Origin: Pantoea agglomerans NBRC 102470
GTDB lineage: Bacteria > Pseudomonadota > Gammaproteobacteria > Enterobacterales > Enterobacteriaceae
Direction of reading: 5' to 3'
Length of the DNA: 64,000 nt
Assembly: GCF_001598475.1 (NCBI RefSeq)
Contig: NZ_BCZA01000009.1
Span: forward strand, 1 to 64,000
Made by a program: the position numbers and the translations under genes. Below, piece after piece: positions 7,827-16,673 of this stretch (the stretch's first letter is position 1; each line of letters starts with the position of its first letter). The notes beneath the pieces were generated by a model. The model saw nothing but the letters and a program-made list of their open reading frames with translations. It did not search any database and was not told the origin of the DNA.

Positions 7827-9494
7827 TTACTTCGTCATACGCTTGTACTTGATGCGCTTCGGCTCCAGCGCTTCGGCGCCGAGGGTACGCTTCTTGTACT
7901 CTTCATATTCGGTAAAGTTACCTTCGAAGAATTCGATATTGCCCTCATCCTGATAATCCAGGATGTGCGTGGCGATACGGTCCAGGAACCAGCGGTCATG
8001 CGAGATCACCATGGCACAACCCGGGAACTCCAGCAGGGCGTTTTCCAGCGCGCGCAGGGTTTCAATGTCCAGGTCGTTGGTTGGCTCATCGAGCAGCAGC
8101 ATGTTGCCGCCAACCTGCAGCAGCTTCGCGAGGTGCAGACGACCACGCTCACCACCCGACAGTTCGCCTACGCGTTTGCCCTGATCGACGCCTTTAAAGT
8201 TAAAGCGGCCGACATAGGCGCGGCTTGGCATCTCGGTGTTACCGATGCGCATGATGTCCTGACCGCCGGAAACTTCTTCCCACACGGTTTTGGCGTTATC
8301 CATGCTGTCGCGGAACTGATCCACAGAGGCCAGCTTGACGGTTTCACCCAGTACAATCTCGCCAGAATCAGGTTGTTCCTGACCAGACATCATGCGGAAC
8401 AGCGTTGATTTACCCGCGCCGTTCGGACCGATAATCCCGACAATCGCGCCTTTCGGTACCGAGAACGAGAGATCGTCAATCAGCACACGGTCGCCATAAG
8501 ACTTACGCAGATTGCTGACTTCCAGCACTTTGTCACCCAGACGGGCACCTGGCGGAATGAACAGTTCGTTGGTTTCGTTACGTTTCTGGTAGTCGGTGTT
8601 GTTCAGCTCTTCAAAGCGTGCCAGACGGGCTTTGCCTTTAGACTGCTGGCCTTTTGGCCCTTTGCGTACCCACTCCAGCTCTTTCTCAATCGACTTGCGA
8701 CGAGCGGCTTCAGAGGAGGCTTCCTGCGCCAGACGCGCATCTTTCTGCTCCAGCCAGGAGGAGTAGTTACCTTCCCACGGAATCCCTTCGCCGCGGTCAA
8801 GTTCCAGAATCCAGCCTGCAACGTTATCCAGGAAGTAACGGTCATGCGTAATCGCGACGACGGTGCCTTCGAAGTCGTGCAGGAAGCGCTCCAGCCAGGC
8901 GACAGATTCGGCGTCCAGGTGGTTCGTCGGTTCGTCCAGCAGCAGCATGTCTGGTTTTTCCAGCAGCAGGCGGCAGAGGGCGACGCGACGACGTTCACCA
9001 CCGGAAAGGGTGGCGATTTTCGCGTCCCAGTCAGGCAGGCGCAGCGCATCGGCAGCACGTTCCAGCTGGGTATTCAGGTTGTGACCATCGTGAGCCTGGA
9101 TGATCTCTTCCAGACGGCCCTGTTCAGCGGCCAGTTTGTCGAAGTCTGCACCTTCTTCAGCATAGAGCGCATAGACTTCGTCGAGACGCTTCAGTGCGCC
9201 AACGACTTCTGACAGCGCTTCTTCTACCGACTCACGCACGGTGTGTTCAAGGTTAAGCTGCGGTTCCTGCGGCAGGTAGCCAATCTTGAGGCCTGGCTGC
9301 GGACGCGCTTCCCCTTCGATATCTTTATCGATGCCGGCCATGATGCGCAGCAGGGTAGATTTACCCGCGCCGTTCAGGCCGAGTACGCCAATTTTTGCGC
9401 CAGGGAAGAAGCTGAGCGAGATGTTTTTCAGGATATGTCGCTTCGGCGGAACCACTTTGCCGACGCGATGCATGCTATAGACGAATTGAGCCAC
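7827..9494 (-). CDS. ettA: Energy-dependent translational throttle protein EttA (ABC-F)
   Basis: EttA is a soluble ABC-F ATPase that binds the ribosomal E site and gates the first elongation step according to ATP/ADP ratio. The 555-residue length equals E. coli EttA. There are two ATP-binding domains: Walker A GLNGAGKST near residue 40 and GPNGAGKST near residue 360. Each has an LSGGE signature and a DEPTN Walker B. The EttA-specific arm/linker (KELEWVRKGPKGQQSKGKARLARFEE) lies between them. No membrane segments are present. Confidence 0.96.
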   Translation of the reverse strand: MAQFVYSMHRVGKVVPPKRHILKNISLSFFPGAKIGVLGLNGAGKSTLLRIMAGIDKDIEGEARPQPGLKIGYLPQEPQLNLEHTVRESVEEALSEVVGALKRLDEVYALYAEEGADFDKLAAEQGRLEEIIQAHDGHNLNTQLERAADALRLPDWDAKIATLSGGERRRVALCRLLLEKPDMLLLDEPTNHLDAESVAWLERFLHDFEGTVVAITHDRYFLDNVAGWILELDRGEGIPWEGNYSSWLEQKDARLAQEASSEAARRKSIEKELEWVRKGPKGQQSKGKARLARFEELNNTDYQKRNETNELFIPPGARLGDKVLEVSNLRKSYGDRVLIDDLSFSVPKGAIVGIIGPNGAGKSTLFRMMSGQEQPDSGEIVLGETVKLASVDQFRDSMDNAKTVWEEVSGGQDIMRIGNTEMPSRAYVGRFNFKGVDQGKRVGELSGGERGRLHLAKLLQVGGNMLLLDEPTNDLDIETLRALENALLEFPGCAMVISHDRWFLDRIATHILDYQDEGNIEFFEGNFTEYEEYKKRTLGAEALEPKRIKYKRMTK

Positions 9495-9684
9495 GTTGGT
9501 TTGAGCCTCTGGGTCTGTTGGTCGTTTGAATGATGTCGAAGTTTAGCCTTTTTCACCGTTTAATCCCAGCCGGGGGGCGGCGAATATTAGCGTGGCGGAG
9601 CCGATGCCGGGCGATCCAGGCATAACTGACTGATTTCCACGCTCAATCGCTGACAGGGTCAGGAGAGGATGTCAGAAAGAGGCG

Positions 9685-10449
9685 TCAGGGCAGGCGCAGC
9701 GGGATCGCCTGCTGGGCCAGCCAGTTTTGCAACGCCTGATCGGGCGCGCTGTCACTCACCAGCAGATCAAAGCGCTGCAGCTCGGCGATGCGGGCAGGCA
9801 GCACCTTGCCATATTTACTGCTGTCAGCCACCAGCACCGACTTTCGGGCGCGCAGCATGGCGTGATGTTTCATCATCAGCTCATTGGTGTTGTAGCAGGT
9901 CGCGCCCTGATCTTTGTCGATGCCCGCCGCAGAGATAAAGGCCAGCGTCGGGCAGAGATCGTCAAGGATGGTATGCACGCCAATCGGCGTAAACAGCGCG
10001 TTGTCGGCATGAAATTCACCGCCGCTGAGAATCACGTTACAGGCCGGTTTCTCTTTCAGGGTCAGAAAGGTATTCATGGCGCAGCAGATGGCGGTAAACG
10101 ACAGAGTGTCGGGAATCGCATCCACGATGTAGGGCAGGGTGGTGCCGCAGTCAAAAAAGACCGTATCGTTCTCGTTGATCAGGCTGGCGGCCGCCTGTGC
10201 CAGTCGCTGCTTTCTGGCGGCATTCTGGCCATGCTGATCGCTGACAAAATAGTGGCTGGCATGACTTTTCGGATCGCTGACGATATAGCCGCCCAGCAGG
10301 ACCACGCTGGAGCCCGGCTCGGTTAAATCGCGGCGAACCGTCATCTCTGAGACGCCGAGCAGCTGGGCCGCATCTTTCAGATGCAGTTTGTCGGTGCGTT
10401 TCAGCGCCTGCGTCAGCTTGTGAATGCGTTCGTCGCGCCGGGTTTCCAT
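9685..10449 (-). CDS. deoQ: DeoR-family repressor of the deoxyribose locus (DeoQ-like)
   Basis: The 254-residue protein has the DeoR N-terminal HTH (METRRDERIHKL, KDAAQLLGVSEMTVRRDL) and a C-terminal sugar-phosphate-binding domain with FFDCGTT and the ligand-site region CNTNELMMKHHAM. It closely resembles E. coli DeoR along its length. Two in-frame ATGs occur at 10455 and 10449; the second gives the family N-terminus METRR and better spacing to AGAGAG. It is divergent from deoK and is the likely local repressor, as deoQ is in the Salmonella deoQKPX locus. The effector is presumably deoxyribose-5-phosphate (inference). Confidence 0.85.
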   Translation of the reverse strand: METRRDERIHKLTQALKRTDKLHLKDAAQLLGVSEMTVRRDLTEPGSSVVLLGGYIVSDPKSHASHYFVSDQHGQNAARKQRLAQAAASLINENDTVFFDCGTTLPYIVDAIPDTLSFTAICCAMNTFLTLKEKPACNVILSGGEFHADNALFTPIGVHTILDDLCPTLAFISAAGIDKDQGATCYNTNELMMKHHAMLRARKSVLVADSSKYGKVLPARIAELQRFDLLVSDSAPDQALQNWLAQQAIPLRLP

Positions 10450-10685
10450 GGTCATCTCTCTGTTCCCTATCCTGCAGTGCGGAGGAAAGACGCCGGGATC
10501 GACGTCAATACGCTACAAACCTCACAGATTTGAATGAGTTGCGTCTCATCCGCCAGGCTGGCAGTCAATCTTACCCGCAATCTGTGAGGGCCGCAAACCT
10601 CCGCCGTGCTGTCAGCGCGTGGTGATATCGGCACATCACCGCGGGCGGTTGTGGCTTTCATACAGCGCGTTCAGTGATGTTAGCT

Positions 10686-10701
10686 TGTTATAATAATAAC
10701 A
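10686..10701. promoter_or_regulatory. Putative DeoQ operator 1
   Basis: TGTTAT-AATA-ATAACA is a perfect 6+6 inverted repeat of 16 bp. E. coli DeoR binds a 16-bp palindrome built on TGTTAGAA. A further half site TGTTAG lies just upstream at 10678-10683. Confidence 0.6.
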
Positions 10702-10751
10702 CTGAAAATCCCATTTTATGGCGTAATTTGCCTATTATCACCGCCTCAGGA

Positions 10752-10767
10752 TGTGGTTTTTGTCACA
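10752..10767. promoter_or_regulatory. Putative cAMP-CRP site upstream of deoK
   Basis: TGTGG-TTTTTG-TCACA matches TGTGA-N6-TCACA with one mismatch. It sits between two DeoQ-like dyads in the deoQ-deoK divergent region, consistent with catabolite control of sugar use. Confidence 0.65.
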
Positions 10768-10785
10768 TATTTAACCTTTAAGAAT

Positions 10786-10807
10786 TGTTATTGTTACTTT
10801 AATAACA
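10786..10807. promoter_or_regulatory. Putative DeoQ operator 2
   Basis: TGTTATT (10786-10792) and AATAACA (10801-10807) form a perfect 7-bp inverted repeat with an 8-bp spacer, about 35 bp before the deoK start. It shares the TGTTAT half site with operator 1, about 100 bp away, a spacing that would allow looping. Confidence 0.5.
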
Positions 10808-10841
10808 TTTTAAGTTTAAAAAACATCCGGGAGAAAAGGTC

Positions 10842-11759
10842 ATGACAATTGCGGTCATCGGCTCAAACATGGTCGATCTGATTACCTATACCAACAGCCT
10901 GCCAAAAGCGGGCGAAACCCTTGAAGCGCCCGACTTTGCCATTGGCTGCGGCGGTAAAGGGGCCAACCAGGCGGTCGCGGCGGCAAAAATGGGCGGCAAC
11001 GTGATGATGGTCAGCAAGGTCGGTGACGATCTCTTTGCTCCGAACACCGTTGCAAATCTTCAACAGCAGGGCGTGGACACGCGCTTCGTCACCACCGCAC
11101 CGGGCACCTCCAGCGGCGTGGCACCGATTTTTGTCGATGACCAGTCGCAGAACCGCATTCTGATTATCAAAGGTGCTAACCAGCAGCTGAAACCGGCCGA
11201 TATCGACGACGCGGCTGAAGCGCTGAAAGCCTGCCAGCTGATCATCCTGCAGCTGGAGATCCCGCTGGAGACGGTCTATTACGCCATCGATTTTGCCCGC
11301 CAGCATCAGATCACAGTGATTCTTAATCCGGCGCCGGCCGTCGCCACGCTTGATATTGATTACGCCTGCAAATGCGACTTCTTTATGCCCAATGAAACCG
11401 AGCTGGAGATCCTCACCGGTCTGCCGGTCAGCAGCGATGAAGAGGTGATCCTCGCCGGACAGTCGCTGCTGAAGCGCGGCCTTAAAAATCTGATCATCAC
11501 CCTGGGCAGCCGGGGATCGGTCTGGATGAGCGGCGACGAGATCCATCGCGTGGATGCCACACCGGTTCAGGCGGTCGACACCAGCGGCGCGGGCGATGCC
11601 TTTATCGGCTGCTTTGCGTATCTGCTGGTGGAAACCGGCGATGTGGCCGCCGCCATGACCCAGGCGTCTGCCTATGCCGCCTGCAGCGTCACCGGGCGCG
11701 GCACCCAGCGCGCCTATCCCGACGCAGAGAGTTTCCAGCGCTTTTTCAACCGTAACTGA
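10842..11759 (+). CDS. deoK: Deoxyribokinase DeoK (PfkB/ribokinase family)
   Basis: DeoK phosphorylates 2-deoxy-D-ribose to its 5-phosphate. The 305-residue protein has the ribokinase N-terminal substrate motif GCGGKGANQAVAAAK and the C-terminal ATP/anion-hole motif DTSGAGDAF with catalytic D252. Several stretches match Salmonella DeoK better than RbsK (IAVIGSNMVDLITYTN, DYACKCDFF-PNETELEILTG, from recall). It starts the deoK-deoP-deoX operon. The start at 10842 follows a GGGAGAAAAGG ribosome site. The gene set around it (DeoR-type repressor, FucP-type permease, epimerase-like protein) supports deoxyribose over ribose. Confidence 0.9.
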   Translation: MTIAVIGSNMVDLITYTNSLPKAGETLEAPDFAIGCGGKGANQAVAAAKMGGNVMMVSKVGDDLFAPNTVANLQQQGVDTRFVTTAPGTSSGVAPIFVDDQSQNRILIIKGANQQLKPADIDDAAEALKACQLIILQLEIPLETVYYAIDFARQHQITVILNPAPAVATLDIDYACKCDFFMPNETELEILTGLPVSSDEEVILAGQSLLKRGLKNLIITLGSRGSVWMSGDEIHRVDATPVQAVDTSGAGDAFIGCFAYLLVETGDVAAAMTQASAYAACSVTGRGTQRAYPDAESFQRFFNRN

Positions 11760-11768
11760 GGGTCTGCC

Positions 11769-13094
11769 ATGCAACAGAAAATTGTTCAGCAATCTGATGG
11801 CTATCTGAATAAAACGCCGCTGTTCCAGTTCATTCTGCTGTCGTGCCTCTTTCCGCTCTGGGGCTGTGCGGCGAGTCTTAACGATATCCTGATCACCCAG
11901 TTTAAAAGCGTATTTGCCCTGAGCGACTTTGCCAGTGCACTGGTGCAGAGTGCCTTTTATGGCGGCTATTTTCTGATTGCGATCCCCGCGTCGCTGGTGA
12001 TCCGCAAGACCAGTTATAAGATGGCGATTATGATCGGCCTGGCGCTCTACATTGCCGGCTGTATCGCCTTCTATCCCGCCTCGCACATGGCGACTTACAC
12101 CATGTTCCTGGCGGCGATATTTGCCATCGCCATCGGCCTGAGTTTCCTGGAAACCGCCGCCAACACCTACAGCTCGATGATTGGCCATCGTGATCACGCC
12201 ACGCTGCGCCTCAATGTCAGCCAGACTTTCTATCCGATCGGTGCGCTGATGGGGATTGTGCTGGGCAAATATCTGGTGTTCCAGGAGGGCGACAGCCTGG
12301 AGAGTCAGATGGCGACCATGACGGCAGAGCAGGCGCATGCGTTCCGCCTGACGATGCTGGAACACACGCTGGAGCCCTACAAATATCTGGTGATGGTGCT
12401 GGTAGTGGTGATGCTGCTGTTTATGTTCACCCGCTATCCGCGCTGTAAACCCGAAAGCAGCGAGAGGTCGCGCCCCTCGCTGGGCGAGACCTTCCGCTAT
12501 CTGGCTGGCAACCGACACTTTAAACGCGGAATTGTGACTCAGTTCCTCTATGTCGGCATGCAGGTGGCCGTCTGGTCGTTTACCATTCGTCTGGCGCTAA
12601 CGCTGGGGGCGACTAATGAACGTCACGCCTCAAACTTTATGATCTACAGCTTCATCTGCTTCTTTATCGGCAAGTTCGTGGCGAACTTCCTGATGACCCG
12701 TTTCCGCGCAGAGAAGGTGCTGATTGCCTATTCGGTGCTGGGCGTGCTGACGCTGGCTTATGTGATGCTGGTGCCGAACTTTACCGCCGTCTACGCCGCC
12801 GTTTTTGTCAGCGTGCTGTTTGGTCCCTGCTGGGCGACGATCTACGCGGGAACGCTGGCGACGGTCGATAACAAATACACCGAAGTCGCGGGCGCGTTTA
12901 TCGTGATGGCGATTGTCGGTGCGGCCTTTGTCCCGGCGCTGCAGGGCCTGGTTTCGGACTCACTGGGTTCAATGCAGCTGGCATTTGGTGTCTCGCTGCT
13001 CTGTTTCGCCTGGGTCGGATTCTACTTCTATGGCGAACTGCGCCATAAAAAACAGCCGGTTGCGACCGGTCGTCTGGCGGAGGAGTTACCATGA
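11769..13094 (+). CDS. deoP: Deoxyribose MFS permease (FucP family)
   Basis: A 441-residue major-facilitator protein with about 12 membrane segments and the sugar:H+ symporter (L-fucose permease) layout. The N-terminus (FQFILLSCLFPLWGCAASLNDILITQFK) is the FucP-type first helix. It begins 9 bp after deoK and its stop overlaps the next start in an ATGA. By locus context it imports 2-deoxy-D-ribose. Fucose-like sugars are the alternative if context is ignored. Confidence 0.86.
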   Translation: MQQKIVQQSDGYLNKTPLFQFILLSCLFPLWGCAASLNDILITQFKSVFALSDFASALVQSAFYGGYFLIAIPASLVIRKTSYKMAIMIGLALYIAGCIAFYPASHMATYTMFLAAIFAIAIGLSFLETAANTYSSMIGHRDHATLRLNVSQTFYPIGALMGIVLGKYLVFQEGDSLESQMATMTAEQAHAFRLTMLEHTLEPYKYLVMVLVVVMLLFMFTRYPRCKPESSERSRPSLGETFRYLAGNRHFKRGIVTQFLYVGMQVAVWSFTIRLALTLGATNERHASNFMIYSFICFFIGKFVANFLMTRFRAEKVLIAYSVLGVLTLAYVMLVPNFTAVYAAVFVSVLFGPCWATIYAGTLATVDNKYTEVAGAFIVMAIVGAAFVPALQGLVSDSLGSMQLAFGVSLLCFAWVGFYFYGELRHKKQPVATGRLAEELP

Positions 13095-14104
13095 AAACCC
13101 GTTTACCCTTAGCGCGTGAACAGTTTCACACCACACCCTGGGTGCTGCTGGAGAGCGATGATTTCCGGGTTGAGCTGTTTCGCTATCCGGCGGGCATTGA
13201 GGCGGTGCGCATTCATAACCGGCGCGGCAGCGTGACCGTGCTGCCGTTTCTCGGGCAGATGATCTGGGACGCAGAGTTCGACGATCACAACCTGACCATG
13301 GGCCACAGTTTTAAGCAGCCACTGCCCGCAAATTCGATCATCGACACCTATGGCTGTTTCGCGTTTCATTCGGGACTGCTGGCCAACGGCTGTCCCTCAC
13401 CAGAGGACGATCATCCGCTGCACGGTGAGATGGCCTGCGCCCGCATGGACAGCGCCTGGCTGGTGCTGGAGGATCAGACGCTGTCGCTGGAAGGGGAGTG
13501 TGAATATGTCAAAGGCTTCGGCCATCACTACCTGGCCGCACCCGCCGTCCGCATTCCGGCCGATCAGCCCCGGCTGACGATTGAAATGACAGTCACTAAT
13601 CTGGCTGGCGCGCCGATGCCGCTGCAGTATATGTGTCACCTTAACAGCGCGTGGATCGATCAGGGCCGCTTCCGGCAGTCGATCCCCGAACAGGCATTCC
13701 AGCTGCGTCGCTCGATCCCGGCGCATCTGCGACCGACGCCCGCCTGGGGGGATTACACCGATCGGCTGGCGCGCGATCCGCAGGCGTTACAGCAGCTCGA
13801 TCAGCCGCAGCTTTGCGATCCGGAGATCGTCTTCTTCGCGGACGATCTGCCGCAGTATGGCGATGAGGTGCAGTTTGAGCTGCATTCGCCGCAGGGCTAT
13901 GCGCTGATGACGCGCTTCTCTACCGCACAGTTCCCGCACGCCACTCGCTGGCTGCTGCACAACCACGATCAGCAGGTGGCGGCCTATATTCTGCCCGCCA
14001 CCTGCCGGCCAGAGGGCTTTCTTGCCGCGCAGCAGGCTGGCACGCTGATCATCCTGGCGCACGGTGAACAGCGCCACTTTTCTGTCGAGACCGGCTTACT
14101 CTGA
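13091..14104 (+). CDS. deoX: DUF4432 aldose-epimerase-like protein (DeoX/DeoM)
   Basis: This 337-residue protein belongs to the DUF4432 branch of the galactose-mutarotase-like fold. It is rich in beta strands and has conserved-looking histidines in FHSGLLANG and GEMACARMD. In deoQKPX loci this gene has been proposed to act as a deoxyribose mutarotase (called DeoX or DeoM), interconverting anomers for the kinase. It overlaps deoP by 4 bp (ATGA) and ends only 7 bp from the convergent urtE stop, with no obvious terminator between. The function is by family and context. Confidence 0.8.
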   Translation: MKTRLPLAREQFHTTPWVLLESDDFRVELFRYPAGIEAVRIHNRRGSVTVLPFLGQMIWDAEFDDHNLTMGHSFKQPLPANSIIDTYGCFAFHSGLLANGCPSPEDDHPLHGEMACARMDSAWLVLEDQTLSLEGECEYVKGFGHHYLAAPAVRIPADQPRLTIEMTVTNLAGAPMPLQYMCHLNSAWIDQGRFRQSIPEQAFQLRRSIPAHLRPTPAWGDYTDRLARDPQALQQLDQPQLCDPEIVFFADDLPQYGDEVQFELHSPQGYALMTRFSTAQFPHATRWLLHNHDQQVAAYILPATCRPEGFLAAQQAGTLIILAHGEQRHFSVETGLL

Positions 14105-14111
14105 GCCGGGT

Positions 14112-14810
14112 TTAAATTGCCACCAGGCCGCGCACACCCTCTGCTTCCATGGTGTCGCCGCGGCCACGCTGCACAATTTCTCCGCGCGACATCACCAGAT
14201 AGCTGTCCGCCAGCTCCGCCGCGAAGTCATAAAACTGCTCCACCAGCAGGATCGCCATATCTCCCCGCTGTGCCAGCTGGCGGATTACCGCGCCGATCTC
14301 TTTGATCACCGAAGGCTGGATCCCTTCGGTCGGCTCATCAAGGATCAACAGCTGGGGCCGACAGGCCAGCGCCCGGCCAATCGCCAGCTGCTGCTGCTGA
14401 CCGCCAGAGAGGTCGCCGCCCCGGCGTGACTTCATCGCCAGCAGCACCGGAAAGAGCTGGTAGATCTCCTCCGGCACTTCACGCGCCTGCGCAGCCGGAA
14501 AGCGTGACAGCCCCATCAGCAGATTCTCTTCCACCGTCAGACGCGGAAAGATTTCCCGCCCCTGGGGCACCCAGGCGATGCCAGCCTGCACCCGCTGGTG
14601 CGGCTTGCGGCCATTCATGCGCTGCTGCTGCCAGTGAATCTCGCCCGACTTCGCCGGGATCAGCCCCATCAGGCATTTCAGCAGCGTGGTCTTCCCAACG
14701 CCATTGCGCCCCAGCAGACAGGTGATTTCGCCAATCTTTACCTCAAACGACAGGCCGCGCAGAATATGACTGCCGCCATAATATTGATTCAGTTCAGTAA
14801 CCTGTAACAT
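14112..14810 (-). CDS. urtE: Urea ABC transporter ATPase UrtE
   Basis: One of two cytoplasmic ATPases of the urea importer. The 232-residue protein has Walker A GRNGVGKTT, signature LSGGQQQQLAIGRAL and Walker B LILDEPTEGIQPSVI. These are typical of the LivF/UrtE branch; the phrase EGIQPSVI is characteristic of UrtE. It is the last gene of the urea operon, 1 bp after urtD. Confidence 0.93.
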   Translation of the reverse strand: MLQVTELNQYYGGSHILRGLSFEVKIGEITCLLGRNGVGKTTLLKCLMGLIPAKSGEIHWQQQRMNGRKPHQRVQAGIAWVPQGREIFPRLTVEENLLMGLSRFPAAQAREVPEEIYQLFPVLLAMKSRRGGDLSGGQQQQLAIGRALACRPQLLILDEPTEGIQPSVIKEIGAVIRQLAQRGDMAILLVEQFYDFAAELADSYLVMSRGEIVQRGRGDTMEAEGVRGLVAI

Positions 14811-14811
14811 T

Positions 14812-15603
14812 TCAGCGCCCCAGATAAACGTCGATAACCTGCTCGTTGGCCTGCACGTCGCGCAGCGAACCCTCGGCCAGCACCTGACCCTGATGCAGCA
14901 CCGTCACGTGGTCGGCAATGGTTTCGACAAAGCCCATGTCATGCTCCACCACCATCAGCGAATGCTTGCCCGCCAGGCTGCGGAACAGCTCGGCGGTGTA
15001 GTCCGTTTCGGCATCGGTCATGCCCGCGGCCGGTTCATCCAGCAGCAGCAGATGCGGCTCCTGCACCAGCAGCATGCCGATCTCCAGAAACTGCTTCTGG
15101 CCATGCGACAGCAGGCCCGCGCGACGCTGGCGTTCGCCGCCCAGCCGCAGCAGTTTCAGCACCTCATCAATGCGGTCACGCTGTTCGCCGCTGAGGCGGG
15201 CGCGCAGGCTGGCCCAGACCGATTTATCGGCTTTAAGCGCGATCTCCAGATTTTCGAACACGGTTAACGCCTCAAACACCGTGGGCTTCTGGAACTTGCG
15301 GCCGATCCCGGCGCGGGCGATCTCCACCGGCGAGAGACGGGTCAGATCGCTGTCCTGGTCGTAGATCACCCGGCCAGCGTCGGGCCGGGTTTTGCCGGTG
15401 ATCACATCCATCAGCGTGGTTTTGCCCGCACCGTTGGGGCCGATCACGCAGCGCAGTTCCCCGACGCCGATCTGCAGCGAAAGATCGGTCAGCGCCCGGA
15501 AGCCTTCAAACGACACGCTGATCTTCTCCAGTTGCAGCACCGGATCGCGCTGCACCCGATGGCGATCCGCCAGTTGAGTTTGGGTAAACAGGGCATCACT
15601 CAT
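14812..15603 (-). CDS. urtD: Urea ABC transporter ATPase UrtD
   Basis: The second ATPase of the urea importer (LivG branch), 263 residues. Walker A is GPNGAGKTT, the family text DVITGKTRPDAG is characteristic of UrtD, and the signature region is the atypical LLSHGQKQFLEIGMLL. Walker B is LLLLDEPAAGMTDAE. It overlaps the urtC stop by 4 bp and is followed at once by urtE. Confidence 0.93.
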   Translation of the reverse strand: MSDALFTQTQLADRHRVQRDPVLQLEKISVSFEGFRALTDLSLQIGVGELRCVIGPNGAGKTTLMDVITGKTRPDAGRVIYDQDSDLTRLSPVEIARAGIGRKFQKPTVFEALTVFENLEIALKADKSVWASLRARLSGEQRDRIDEVLKLLRLGGERQRRAGLLSHGQKQFLEIGMLLVQEPHLLLLDEPAAGMTDAETDYTAELFRSLAGKHSLMVVEHDMGFVETIADHVTVLHQGQVLAEGSLRDVQANEQVIDVYLGR

Positions 15604-16673
15604 TTTTTCCTCCGGCGCAGCAGGCCAATCACGCCGTGCGGCAGAAACAGCGTGACCAGGATAAACATCAGCCCCAGGAAAAAGAGCCAGTATTCGGGGA
15701 AGGCGACGGTGAAGAAGCTGCGCGCGCCGTTAACAATCGCGGCACCCAGCAGCGGGCCTATCAGCGTGCCGCGTCCGCCCAGCGCCACCCAGATCGCCGC
15801 TTCAATCGAATTGGCCGGTGACATCTCACCCGGATTGATAATGCCGACCTGCGGCACATAGAGCGCCCCGGCCAGGCCGCACAGCACGGCGGAGAGCGTC
15901 CAGACAAAAAGCTTGAAACCGCGCGGGTCGTAACCACAGAACATCAGACGGTTCTCCGCATCCCGCACCGCAGTCAGCACCCGGCCAAATTTGCTGCGCG
16001 CCAGGGCGAAGCCGATCGCCAGGCTCAGCAGCAGCAGCAGCACCGTGGCGATAAACAGCCCGATACGGGTGGGGGTTGCCGTCACCGAAAAGCCGAGCAG
16101 GGTGGTAAAGCCGGTAAAGCCATTGTTGCCGCCAAAACCGGTTTCGTTGCGGAAGAACAGCAGCATCCCGGCGTAGGTCAGCGCCTGGGTCATGATGGAG
16201 AAGTAGACGCCTTTGATCTTCGAGCGAAAGGCGAAGAAGCCAAAAATCAGCGCCAGCAGGCCCGGCACCAGCATGCTCAGGCAGAGCGCCCAGGCGAAAT
16301 AGTCGGTGCCGGTCCAGAACCAGGGCAGTTCCCGCCAGGAGAGAAAGGACATAAAGGCGGGTAAACCTTCGCCTGCGGCCTGGCGCATCAGATACATGCC
16401 CATGGCATATCCACCCAGGGCGAAAAAGAGGCCGTGGCCCAGCGACAGCAGTCCGGCGTAGCCCCACACCAGATCCAGCGCTACCGCGACCACCGCGTAG
16501 CAGAGGATTTTGCCGACCAGCGTCAGGGTATAGGTGGAGATCGCCAGCGGATGCGTAGCGGGCAGCAGGGCCAGAAACGGCATCACCAGGAGCGCCACGG
16601 TGATCGCCAGGCCGATGCTGATGGTCAGGCGCGGCGCGGTGCGTGCCACGCGAAGCGTGATGGGTTGCGTCAT
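15600..16673 (-). CDS. urtC: Urea ABC transporter permease UrtC
   Basis: A 357-residue LivM-type permease with about ten hydrophobic segments. It includes the loop GVYFSIMTQALTYA and the region GFNGFTGF-like (GFGGNNGFTGFTTLLGF) typical of UrtC. The start ATG overlaps the urtB stop (TGATG), indicating translational coupling. Together with UrtB it forms the membrane channel. Confidence 0.93.
   Translation of the reverse strand: MTQPITLRVARTAPRLTISIGLAITVALLVMPFLALLPATHPLAISTYTLTLVGKILCYAVVAVALDLVWGYAGLLSLGHGLFFALGGYAMGMYLMRQAAGEGLPAFMSFLSWRELPWFWTGTDYFAWALCLSMLVPGLLALIFGFFAFRSKIKGVYFSIMTQALTYAGMLLFFRNETGFGGNNGFTGFTTLLGFSVTATPTRIGLFIATVLLLLLSLAIGFALARSKFGRVLTAVRDAENRLMFCGYDPRGFKLFVWTLSAVLCGLAGALYVPQVGIINPGEMSPANSIEAAIWVALGGRGTLIGPLLGAAIVNGARSFFTVAFPEYWLFFLGLMFILVTLFLPHGVIGLLRRRKK

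Noticed and set aside
10863..12518. 551-residue antisense frame opposite deoK and deoP
   Set aside because: A shadow of GC-biased third positions in two well-supported genes; the translation is His/Gln/Arg-rich with no recognisable domain.
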